NCBI RefSeq assembly: GCF_011038645.2
Contig: NZ_CP064955.1
Location: forward strand, 1,302,001-1,366,000
Reading direction: 5' to 3'
Source of the DNA: Corynebacterium qintianiae
GTDB taxonomy: Bacteria; Actinomycetota; Actinomycetes; Mycobacteriales; Mycobacteriaceae
DNA length: 64,000 nt
Below are positions 9,011 through 16,057 of this stretch, piece by piece (position 1 is the stretch's first letter; each line of letters begins with the position of its first letter). The position numbers were made by a program, and so were the translations under genes. Below the pieces are notes generated by a model that saw only the letters and a program-made list of their open reading frames with translations, was not told where the DNA came from and searched no databases.

Positions 9011-9327
9011 TTGGTCGTGGGTCGGTCGAGTTCCGCCGCGAAAAAAGCCGAAGCTGTCTTAAGAATCCCGTTTGCTCGTTTCAGTTCGCGGTTTTCACGA
9101 CGCAGACGCCTGAGTTCTTCTTCCATTGTTTCGCCGCCTGAAGCGTCAGAATTATCGCGTACTGAAGCGCTGTCACGGTACCAAGCCCGCAACGTGTGGT
9201 GGGATACACCAAGCAGCTCACCGACCTCCGTGTAGGCGCGTTGCAGTGAGCAAGACTCCAGGCGGACCATTTCGATGATCTGATGGACCGCCTTCTCCTT
9301 GAACTCGACGGAATACTTTCTAGGCAT
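9007..9327 (-). CDS. IS-D orfA with programmed -1 frameshift site
   Basis: A 106-residue OrfA, MPRKYSVEFKEKAVHQIIEMV onward, with a helix-turn-helix (GVSHHTLRAWYRD) and a coiled leucine-zipper segment (MEEELRRLRRENRELKRAN). Near the end, the coding strand reads GCT TTT TTC, i.e. the heptamer T TTT TTC (complement of 9040-9046). Slipping back one base leads directly into the orfB frame. This is the classical IS3-family arrangement for making the OrfAB transposase. Confidence 0.92.
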   Translation of the reverse strand: MPRKYSVEFKEKAVHQIIEMVRLESCSLQRAYTEVGELLGVSHHTLRAWYRDSASVRDNSDASGGETMEEELRRLRRENRELKRANGILKTASAFFAAELDRPTTK

Positions 9328-9686
9328 AGTTCAATCCTTCCTTAGCTGAGGTAGGAACTAAACCCAGGACGCTTCAGTACCGGAGGTTATGTGAGCGGTT
9401 CGGTGTCACCCAGTCGATGGGTACGATCGGGACGAGCGCGGACAACTCGTTGGCGGAGTCGTTCAACGCCTCGTTGAAGCGGGAAGTCCTCAAGGACGAG
9501 CCTGTTTTCGCCAGTCAGCTCGTGTGTCGCCGGGACGTGTTCCAGTGGTGCATCCGGTACAACACCCAACGGTTGCACTCGTGGTGTGGCTACCGCTCGC
9601 CGAACGCCTTTGAAACCGCCGAATCAGCTACACTTACTATCGCATCTTGATTAAATCCCCGTGTCCACTTTCCGGGGTTAGGGCCC

Positions 9687-10004
9687 CGCCTGCGCTACCA
9701 GATGACCAGCAGGGAAGTAGTCAAACCCGAGCAATACGACCGCGTCACCTACGAACCCGGCAAGGACAAAATCACCCTCATCACCTGCACCCCGTACGGC
9801 ATCAACACCGACCGGTTGCTCGTCCACGCGCAGCGCGTGCCGCTCGACCCCGACGCGCCCGAACCTGAGGTTTCCGGGTGGGGCTGGTCCTGGTGGATGA
9901 TTGCGGTGTGCGTGCTGGTGCTCGGGGTTTTGCTGGTGATCCTGGTGCGGGCGCTGCGGCGGCGGGTTCGGGCTTCGGGGTCTGCTGGTCGCCACGCTGC
10001 GTAG
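9687..10004 (+). pseudogene. 3' remnant of a class C (pilin) sortase gene
   Basis: Directly after the IS-B right end the frame reads RLRYQMTSREVVKPEQYD, then ITLITCTPYGINTDRLLVHA, then VPLDPDAPEPE, a hydrophobic helix (WWMIAVCVLVLGVLLVILV) and a basic tail ending GRHAA. The TLxTCTPYGxNTxRLLV(H/R) segment, with the catalytic Cys and Arg, is the signature of class C sortases that polymerise Gram-positive pili, and the C-terminal helix is also typical. The N-terminal half with the catalytic His and the lid is missing. No pilin genes follow. An internal ATG at 9702 exists, but a product would be inactive. Confidence 0.85.
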
Positions 10005-10434
10005 GTGTTAGGGGGCGGCGTGACGGCGAGCCCGCGCTCAAACTCCATTTGATCTCGCCCTGGGGTATTAACGCCCCCATTGCCCGCGGCCTGAAGAAGG
10101 CTGTGTCACTGGCGAATCTGAACAAGGTTCCAGCCATCCTCCGGCGGCTCAAAGCACCGCGTGTGGAGGGTGCAATCTGCGGAGTGTTTTCGAACGTCGT
10201 TCTGCCAAATGGGATCGAATCAAAACTGCGCGGCCCGCTCAGACATGCTGCGCGCTTTGGTGATTTGTCACCAACGACGCTCCGGTGTAGACATATATCT
10301 CATTCCTTTCTGTTTTCTCACGCCGAACGGGAAAACATACCGGGAAATTCGCTCTGCCTAATGTCACCAAAGAAATGCGGGAAAGGTCAGCGGTATGCCC
10401 GGGCAATGTCGCTTCCCACCCTTGGAGGGTTTTC
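10005..10434. other. 430-nt non-coding stretch before the polysaccharide operon
   Basis: No frame here has a credible start or family. Base composition becomes AT-richer from about 10180. There is a palindrome TTGGTGATTTGTCACCAA at 10257-10274, whose right half TGTCACCAA recurs at 10362-10370, and a weaker GTTTTC/GAAAAC inverted repeat at 10312-10336. These sit where the promoter and operator of the downstream operon should be. The left part (10005-10200) looks like decayed coding DNA. Confidence 0.5.
10257..10274. promoter_or_regulatory. palindrome upstream of the polysaccharide operon
   Basis: TTGGTGA-TTTG-TCACCAA has perfect 7-bp arms. TGTCACCAA is repeated about 96 nt further on (10362-10370), 65 nt before the first ATG of the operon. 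A repressor or activator binding pair is plausible, and no known regulator motif is recognised. Confidence 0.35.
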
Positions 10435-10674
10435 ATGTCAGTAGTCGGAACTCTCGGCCTGTTGTCAGCTTCAGTGTTAGCAGCTGCCCGAGTCCTCATG
10501 CGAGTCGGATGTTTTCTCTTCGTCGCCTACCTTTTAATGTTCTCGGTATCCCTCGTGTTGACGTCGGTTATGCCCAAGCCCACGCCGGTGCCTGCCCGCA
10601 AGGCAGTGGTCAAGGCTATTCGCACACCTCATCTCCTCCCGCGACTGCGAATTCGGCACCCGCGCGCATACTAG
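10435..10674 (+). CDS. small membrane protein, first gene of the polysaccharide operon
   Basis: A 79-residue protein starting MSVVGTLGLLSASVL. The ribosome binding site GGAGGG lies 5-6 nt before the ATG and decides the start. Residues about 3-20 and 24-46 are hydrophobic helices, followed by a proline- and arginine-rich cytoplasmic or anchoring tail (PKPTPVPARK ... RPHPRAY-like). The glycosyltransferase gene starts 12 nt after its stop. No family is recognised. By position and topology it resembles the small accessory proteins (PgaD, IcaD) that work with processive polysaccharide synthases, but that is inference without sequence similarity. Confidence 0.6.
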   Translation: MSVVGTLGLLSASVLAAARVLMRVGCFLFVAYLLMFSVSLVLTSVMPKPTPVPARKAVVKAIRTPHLLPRLRIRHPRAY

Positions 10675-10686
10675 GCGGATACGGTA

Positions 10687-12051
10687 ATGATTCTGATTAA
10701 TGGTCACGTAGTCGACCTCATCTTCGTCATAGCTGTTCTGGCTATTGCCGTTGGTCTTAGCTACATGTTCTTTATGATCTGGCTGTCAAGAACGCGCCAG
10801 AAAGTGTGGAAACCACGGGACTACCAGCCAGGGGACCCATCGGTAATCTTCGTTCTTCCGTGCCTCAACGAGGAGGCGGTCATCGAAGCCAGCCTCCGTC
10901 GCCTTTTGGCCATGAATTACCCCGACAAACACATCCTCGTCATTGACGACGGTTCGGACGACAACACGGCGGGAATCGTGCGCAGTGTGGATTCTCCGCA
11001 GGTCCACCTGTTGCAGAGGCAATTGCCGAACGCGCGGCTGGGTAAAGGGGAAGCGCTTAATGCCGCGTTTAGCCACATTCTTGACGGCAACCTATGCGAC
11101 GTCACCGACACTGACAACGTGATCGTCGTCGTGGTCGATGCGGACGGGCGGATGGAACCCGAGTCACTACGTTACGTGGTTCCCGCCTTCGAAGATCCCG
11201 TGTTGGGAGGCGTGCAAATCGGGGTAAGAATCAACAACCGAGCAGACAGCCTCCTCGCCCGTATGCAGGACATGGAGTTTGTTCTCTACACCGAGGTGTA
11301 CCAGCGCGCACGGGTGCGCTTGCGCACTCCTGGGCTCGGAGGAAACGGACAATTCGTGCGCCTCTCTACTCTGCAAACTCTTGGCCAAAAGCCGTGGTCG
11401 CAATCGCTGACAGAGGACCTCGATCTCGGTGTACGCACGCTTATCAATGGCTACCGACTTGACTTCTGCCCACAGGCCGCCGTTCACCAGCAGGGGCTAG
11501 TCAGTCTACAGCGCTGGATCCGGCAGCGCGCACGATGGTTCCAAGGGCACCTTCAGTCGTGGTCACTCGTCGGAGACGTGCTGACATCACTCAAGGGCAT
11601 ACAGCGCGTAGACCTGTTCTACCACCTAACCAGCCCAGCGCTAGTAATCACGGGCGCATTTTTCACCGTAGCGATGCTGCTCACGGCGCTCGGGCAAGTG
11701 TTGGCCATCCCCACGGGGCATCAAGGATTCCACCTGTACTGGCTCGGCGCATACTTACTTGCCTTCATCCCTATGATCATCCTTGGGTTGATCTACTCGC
11801 AGTCGGAGCCCGGAATGAGTCCGCTTCGCGCCGCGGGCCTTGCGCACTTATATGTCGCATATTCCCTTCTGTGGTCAATTGCGGGCGGCAAAGCGATAAT
11901 AAACATCATGCTGGGCCGGCGTGGATGGGCCAAAACGGAGCGCATTCAGGAAAGCCCTAGTGAGGTCGAGAGCGCCATTATGGCGGAGCTACCTCGTGCA
12001 TCTCAAAACGACAGCTCAGTAGTCGACGCCTGTGCTATATCGGAGAGATGA
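10687..12051 (+). CDS. processive family 2 glycosyltransferase (polysaccharide synthase)
   Basis: A 454-residue inner-membrane GT2 synthase. One N-terminal helix (about 10-33) precedes the GT-A catalytic domain with FVLPCLNEE, the nucleotide-binding Asp pair in VIDDGSDD (87-88), DAD (151-153), TED catalytic base (242-244) and the acceptor-site motif QRARW (280-284, the Q(Q/R)xRW signature of processive beta-glycan synthases). Three or four C-terminal helices (about 305-400) form the export channel. The layout matches PgaC/IcaA or hyaluronan synthase-like enzymes. The sugar cannot be read from sequence. Its stop overlaps the next start as ATGA. Codon choice is less GC-biased than in the core genes, suggesting acquisition. 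Confidence 0.88.
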   Translation: MILINGHVVDLIFVIAVLAIAVGLSYMFFMIWLSRTRQKVWKPRDYQPGDPSVIFVLPCLNEEAVIEASLRRLLAMNYPDKHILVIDDGSDDNTAGIVRSVDSPQVHLLQRQLPNARLGKGEALNAAFSHILDGNLCDVTDTDNVIVVVVDADGRMEPESLRYVVPAFEDPVLGGVQIGVRINNRADSLLARMQDMEFVLYTEVYQRARVRLRTPGLGGNGQFVRLSTLQTLGQKPWSQSLTEDLDLGVRTLINGYRLDFCPQAAVHQQGLVSLQRWIRQRARWFQGHLQSWSLVGDVLTSLKGIQRVDLFYHLTSPALVITGAFFTVAMLLTALGQVLAIPTGHQGFHLYWLGAYLLAFIPMIILGLIYSQSEPGMSPLRAAGLAHLYVAYSLLWSIAGGKAIINIMLGRRGWAKTERIQESPSEVESAIMAELPRASQNDSSVVDACAISER

Positions 12052-12704
12052 GGTTGAGAAAACTCAGCATTGTTGCTGTTGTCCTAGTCCTTGTCGGCGG
12101 ATTGTTAGGGTTGAGTTCATTGCAGGGTTCACGTGGAGCGTCCCATAGAGAATGGGCCCAAGGAGGCCAGTACGGTCAGTGGCAGGTGGTCTACAACGGC
12201 TACGGAAAAGTAACCGGAAATGCACATGAAGTGGTTCTCGAGCCGAATGCCGCGTCGCACCTCGATGCGACTCACGCCGCGCTGGTCAGGACTACGGAGG
12301 TATTTGGCAACGTTGTCGAGTTTGAGCTGACGGTCCATACTGAGGCCCAAGTACGTAGCGGTGCGCCAAACCCTTGGGAGGTGGGCTGGGTGTTGTGGAA
12401 TTATGAGAACGACGAGCGCTTCTACGCGGTGGCGCTCAAACCGAACGGCTGGGAGATCTCTAAACAGGACCCCGCTTACCCCGGTAACCAACGTTTCTTG
12501 CTCAGCGGAGAGAACTACACGTTCCCCCTCAATCAAGACCACCTAGTAAGGGTGCGCCATTCGGGCCATACCATGAGCGTGTGGGCTGACGGTAACTTTT
12601 TAGGTGAATTCACGGATCAGGAACGGCCCTACGAGGGTGGATCCATCGCAATGTACACGGAGGATGCACGCGTCCGGTTTTCCAATTTCGAGGTGGTTCG
12701 ATGA
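12048..12704 (+). CDS. secreted jelly-roll (LamG/DUF1080-like) protein of the polysaccharide operon
   Basis: A 218-residue protein with an N-terminal signal peptide or anchor (MRLRKLSIVAVVLVLVGG, about 5-25) and no lipobox. The exported part has alternating beta-type segments: FGNVVEFELTVHTE, VGWVLWNYENDERFYAVALKPNGWEISK, HLVRVRHSGHTMSVWADG and GSIAMYTEDARVRFSNFEV. This is the pattern of concanavalin-like sandwich domains (LamG or 3-keto-disaccharide-hydrolase/DUF1080) that bind or act on glycans. No catalytic pair is certain. It overlaps the genes on both sides by 4 nt (ATGA), so it is translationally coupled to the synthase and the deacetylase. A glycan-binding or processing role is inferred. 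Confidence 0.65.
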   Translation: MRLRKLSIVAVVLVLVGGLLGLSSLQGSRGASHREWAQGGQYGQWQVVYNGYGKVTGNAHEVVLEPNAASHLDATHAALVRTTEVFGNVVEFELTVHTEAQVRSGAPNPWEVGWVLWNYENDERFYAVALKPNGWEISKQDPAYPGNQRFLLSGENYTFPLNQDHLVRVRHSGHTMSVWADGNFLGEFTDQERPYEGGSIAMYTEDARVRFSNFEVVR

Positions 12705-14455
12705 CATCTTCTCGGCGCGGGTTGAACGGTCTCCTCGCTACGGTCGCGGTGACCAGCGTCGTTGCTTCAGGAGCGCTCCTCTTCGGGGCCGTCGATGACA
12801 CTCTCGTTCCCGGCGAGTCGTCCCCTCTCGTCAACGAGTTCGTGCGTACCGTTGACGCTGAGGGACCGGACACCAATGCGGTGACGGGTCGTCCCCCCGC
12901 TGAGGTTTTCGGAAACCCACAGGGTACCGCCTCGTCACTGATGCTTTTCGAAGATGGATCCGCAGACAGTGAAGTCGAAGCGATCGCCGCTGCAAACCTC
13001 GCCTCGCACTTCGGAAGAGTGCAGGTAAAGCCCGTCTCTCAATACGCGCCCGGTTCGATTGGTCAGTATACAGGTGTGGTGTATGTGGGAGAAGGACTCT
13101 CAAATCACTTGCCACCACAGTTCGTCAACGACATTGAAACGACCGACACCAAGGTGATGTGGGTGGGTGCCGGGGTGGAATCTCTCTACGGGGACGGCAT
13201 ATTTGCGGAGAGTTTCGGATGGGAACCCGCGGGGGAGGGAAAAGCTCCACGCGATGATGTACGAGTGGTTACCTACAAGGGGAAAAACCTCGAGAGGTCC
13301 TCATCGGCGTCCTCTATGCGTGTCCCCGAGATCCGCGACCCACAAGCAGTTGAAGTTCTGGGCTCTGGGTTTTGCGGGTCAATTACCCAACCTGTTGTGT
13401 GCCCAGGCAGCGGACCCGAAGGTGTGCCGTGGGCTGTCCGTTCGCGCAACCTCACCTACGTCTCCGACTTCCCTTTCGCTGGAATTGGCGAGAACACGCA
13501 AGCCATCGCCTTCGCTGATCTTTTTTACGACCTTCTAGCACCAGATACCCCAGCAGCGCACAAAGCGGCAGTGCGACTCGAAGATGTAGGACCTATGGCG
13601 GATCCCCAGCAATTACGCAAGGTGGCGGATCTCCTCCACGCCCGTGGCATCCCTTTCCAGATTGCGGTGATCCCCTACTACATATCGGAGCGTTATTCAG
13701 ATCGAACGGACGACCGCTTTGTAGGCATCTCCCTCCTGGACAAGCCGGAGGTGGTAAGCGCCATTAAATACATGCAGGAGCGTGGGGGACAGGTGGTCCA
13801 ACACGGCACGACGCACCAGTTCGCATCCCGCGAAAACCCCTACGTTAATTCGCGTTCGGGTGAAGATTTCGAGTTCGTTCGAGCGCAGTGTAGCTCTGAG
13901 CCGTACAAACCATACAAATTCGAGAAATGCGAGAAGGACTCGTGGGTTGTCCTTACCGGCCCGGTCGGCAATGACACGGTGGATGAGCAAGAACGTCGGG
14001 TGCGCGCTGGTCGCGATCTGCTAGTGAAGGCAGGGTTGGGTGAGCCGATTGGCTTCGAAGTTCCTCACTACGGCGCCACACCTAACGCCTACGAAGCAAT
14101 CCGCCGTGTCTATGACACCCGGTACGAAGCTGGAACGTACTACGGCGGGTATGTGTCAGGCTCGCCTATGAGCCTCGACAAGTCGATTGTTCAGATTTTC
14201 CCGTACACGGTCTTCGACATTTATGGTTCAAGGGTGTTGCCCGAGAACTTGGGCAACGTCAGTCTCGAACAGATTAACAACCACCCTCCGCGCTCTCCGG
14301 AGGAAATTGTGGCCAGCGCGGACCGCAACCTGGTTGTGCGGGAATCGACAGCAAGCTTTTTCTTCCACCCGTTCCTCGACCCGGCGCTTCTGGAGCAGAC
14401 CGTCGACGGTATTCAGGGCCTCGGATATGAGTTCGTTCCAGCGACGCAGCTATAG
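12701..14455 (+). CDS. membrane-anchored DUF2334 polysaccharide deacetylase-like protein
   Basis: A 584-residue protein. One N-terminal signal-anchor helix (about 8-30) is followed by a 230-residue extracellular domain of unknown type, then a carbohydrate-esterase-4-like DUF2334 domain (about 290-580). Candidate metal and catalytic residues are Asp295 in VRLEDVGP, His368 and His372 in QHGTTHQF, the PHYGATPNA segment and His556 in FFFHPFLD. This agrees with a divalent-metal N-deacetylase acting outside the cell. It ends the operon and is coupled to the jelly-roll gene by ATGA. A synthase plus a surface deacetylase recalls PgaC/PgaB and IcaA/IcaB. Substrate identity is unknown. There is no PgaB-type glycoside hydrolase domain visible. 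Confidence 0.78.
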   Translation: MTSSRRGLNGLLATVAVTSVVASGALLFGAVDDTLVPGESSPLVNEFVRTVDAEGPDTNAVTGRPPAEVFGNPQGTASSLMLFEDGSADSEVEAIAAANLASHFGRVQVKPVSQYAPGSIGQYTGVVYVGEGLSNHLPPQFVNDIETTDTKVMWVGAGVESLYGDGIFAESFGWEPAGEGKAPRDDVRVVTYKGKNLERSSSASSMRVPEIRDPQAVEVLGSGFCGSITQPVVCPGSGPEGVPWAVRSRNLTYVSDFPFAGIGENTQAIAFADLFYDLLAPDTPAAHKAAVRLEDVGPMADPQQLRKVADLLHARGIPFQIAVIPYYISERYSDRTDDRFVGISLLDKPEVVSAIKYMQERGGQVVQHGTTHQFASRENPYVNSRSGEDFEFVRAQCSSEPYKPYKFEKCEKDSWVVLTGPVGNDTVDEQERRVRAGRDLLVKAGLGEPIGFEVPHYGATPNAYEAIRRVYDTRYEAGTYYGGYVSGSPMSLDKSIVQIFPYTVFDIYGSRVLPENLGNVSLEQINNHPPRSPEEIVASADRNLVVRESTASFFFHPFLDPALLEQTVDGIQGLGYEFVPATQL

Positions 14456-14629
14456 CCACTGCGTACCGCAGGAGATGCGTGCTAGCGTCGGGCGCGGAGA
14501 AATGTACTCACAACACCAGCCCGCGTATGCGGTGGTTTGGTTGCTTCCAAGGAGCATTCGGACCTGACCCCTTGGTGGTGGACACGCTGAAACCAGCATC
14601 TCGCTGGGAAAGTGAGGTACCTTTCCACC

Positions 14630-14957
14630 ATGCCACGCAAGACCTACACCGAGCAGTTCAAGCGTGACGGAAGTGTCGTTGTACGAGTCGACCCCCGGAG
14701 CCACGATCAACGCGATCGCCTCCGATCTCGGGGTCAACCGCAACTCCCTGCGCACCTGGCTCGACGCCTTCGGCACCGGCACCAAAACCAACGCCCACGG
14801 TGAAAAAGTCGCCAGCCCGATCGCCGCAGCCAACAGCGAACGCTCCCCGGCTGAAGGACTCTCCGATGCCGAGCGGATCCGCGTGTTGGAACGCGAGAAC
14901 GTCAAGCTCCGGGAGGAACGAGAGATCCTGCGCAAGGCGGCCAAATATTTCGCTTAA
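14630..14957 (+). pseudogene. IS-C orfA, frameshifted
   Basis: Same as the IS-B orfA except GACGGAAGTG replaces GACGCAGTG near codon 14, which shifts the frame. The rest (VSLYESTPG to KAAKYFA) is intact in the neighbouring frame. The identical lesion in IS-A shows that A and C are closer to each other than either is to IS-B. Confidence 0.85.
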
Positions 14958-14969
14958 AGAGACGAACTG

Positions 14970-15612
14970 GTGAACCGCTTTCAGTTCGTTGATGACCACC
15001 GAGACTTCTACGAGGTCAAGCGGTTATGTGAGGTCCTGAAGGTCAGCCGGTCCTCGTATTACAAATGGAAATCTGCTGCTCCTGCCCGCCGGCGACGCCT
15101 CGTCGCTGACGCGGCGCTGGGAGCGAGGATCAAGGCCGTGTTCACGGCCGAGAACGGCTGTTACGGGGCGAAACGTGTGACTGCGGCCATCAACGCCGAT
15201 CCCGCCAACGACCGGGGCAATAGTGACCGTCGCGATCGCCGACCACATGCGCACCGAGTTGGTCGAAGAAGCCCTCACGATGGCTCACGGGGTCCGAGGT
15301 AGCCTTGACGGGGCGATTTTTCACTCGGATCACGGCAGTGTCTATACCTCTGAGCAGTACCGGAGGTTATGTGAGCGGTTCGGTGTCACCCAGTCGATGG
15401 GTACGATCGGGACGAGCGCGGACAACTCGTTGGCGGAGTCGTTCAACGCCTCGTTGAAGCGGGAAGTCCTCAAGGACGAGCCTGTTTTCGCCAGTCAGCT
15501 GGTGTGTCGCCAGTCAGCTGGTGTGTCGCCGGGACGTGTTCCAGTGGTGCATCCGGTACAACACCCAACGGTTGCACTCGTGGTGTGGCTACCGCTCGCC
15601 GAACGCCTTTGA
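14970..15612 (+). pseudogene. IS-C orfB, internal deletion and duplication
   Basis: The frame begins MNRFQFVDDHRD and is lost at about 15230 where roughly 250 bp are absent, removing the first catalytic Asp region (VGDITYLP). The later part, from VAIADHMRTELVEE through NSLAESFNASLKRE, survives in another frame and is broken again by the 19-bp tandem duplication near 15500. It cannot encode an active transposase. Confidence 0.88.
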
Positions 15613-15687
15613 AACCGCCGAATCAGCTACACTTACTATCGCATCTTGATTAAATCCCCGTGTCCACTTTCCGGGGTTAGGGCCCTC

Positions 15688-16012
15688 CCTCCCCCTGCGA
15701 GGCTGGCTCACCCTGGCAATCGGACTAGGCATCATCGCCTGCCTGGCCAGCGCCTGGTTCGTCGCCACCGCGGTGCGTTCGGAGGAGCGCAGCAGCGGTT
15801 CCGCACTCATCTTTGCTATCTCTGCCATCCTCACCGCCGTGGGGTGGGGTTTCGGCATAGTCGGGTGGATTGAAGAGTTTCGCGCCAACACGGAGCTGCC
15901 CATTATCAACCTCGGAATTCTGCTGGTACCGGCGGGTGTGCTCCTCGGGGTCGCGGGTGTGGCTGCCGCGTGGGCTCAGTCGATATCGCAGGACGGCCGA
16001 CGGTCTCACTAA
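15688..16012 (+). pseudogene. 5'-truncated copy of the small membrane protein gene
   Basis: Matches the gene at 345-764 from codon 32 onward, with one substitution (15717, Gly to Ala in LTLGIG/LTLAIG). The start codon, the promoter and the first helix were replaced by IS-C. An internal start at 15773 would give only 79 residues, so a functional product is unlikely. Confidence 0.85.
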
Positions 16013-16057
16013 CGCTTACCGCACACCCCCGCTGGCCCGGGCGTACCCTTGAGCCTC

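Larger units (their letters stand above)
8072..9376 (-). mobile_element. intact IS3-family element IS-D nested in IS-B
   Basis: A 1305-bp element with perfect 23-bp terminal inverted repeats beginning TGAAGCGTCCTGGG at both ends. It is flanked by a 4-bp direct repeat GTAC (8068-8071 and 9377-9380). IS-C, which lacks this insertion, has a single GTAC at the same site (AGCAGTACCGG), proving a simple transposition event. Both open frames are intact and overlap by ATGA on the minus strand, with a canonical slippery heptamer. It is unrelated in sequence to IS-A/B/C beyond family level and looks capable of transposition. Confidence 0.95.
7430..9650 (+). pseudogene. IS-B transposase orfB, interrupted by IS-D
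   Basis: The DDE transposase is in two pieces: 7430-8071 (214 codons, MNRFQFVDDHRD to VYTSEQY) and 9381-9650 (RRLCERFGVTQ to ESATLTIAS). The pieces rejoin in frame when IS-D and one GTAC are removed, giving 303 residues. The first piece holds the DDE residues in VGDITYLP and FHSDHGS, and the second holds the final Glu region NSLAESFNASLKRE. Its only visible damage is the insertion, so this element was probably active until IS-D landed in it. Confidence 0.9.
7021..9686 (+). mobile_element. IS3-family element, copy IS-B, split by IS-D
   Basis: Begins GGACCTGACCCCTTGG at 7021 and ends ...CCGGGGTTAGGGCCC at 9686. Without the nested IS-D and its target duplication it would be about 1357 bp. It is the only copy here with an intact orfA. 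orfB is interrupted by IS-D at 8072-9376. The flanks (GGCGCTCTCCC on the left, CGCCTGCGC on the right) show no target duplication. The right flank is the interior of a sortase gene whose 5' part is missing, so the insertion was accompanied by a deletion or rearrangement. Confidence 0.92.
14560..15686 (+). mobile_element. IS3-family element, copy IS-C (deleted relic)
   Basis: Begins GGACCTGACCCC at 14560 and ends TTAGGGCCC near 15685. It is shorter than IS-A/B because about 250 bp are missing inside orfB: the sequence jumps from AATAGTGACCGT to CGCGATCGCCGACC at about 15230. It also carries a 19-bp tandem duplication at about 15492-15530 (GCCAGTCAGCTGG repeated). orfA has the same frameshift as IS-A. 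Its right end abuts repeat copy 2. There is no target duplication around it. Confidence 0.92.

Noticed and set aside
9687..14559. classical composite transposon IS-B/IS-C around the polysaccharide operon
   Set aside because: The IS copies are direct repeats, but there is no matching target duplication outside them and IS-C is defective, so the unit cannot be shown to have moved as such.
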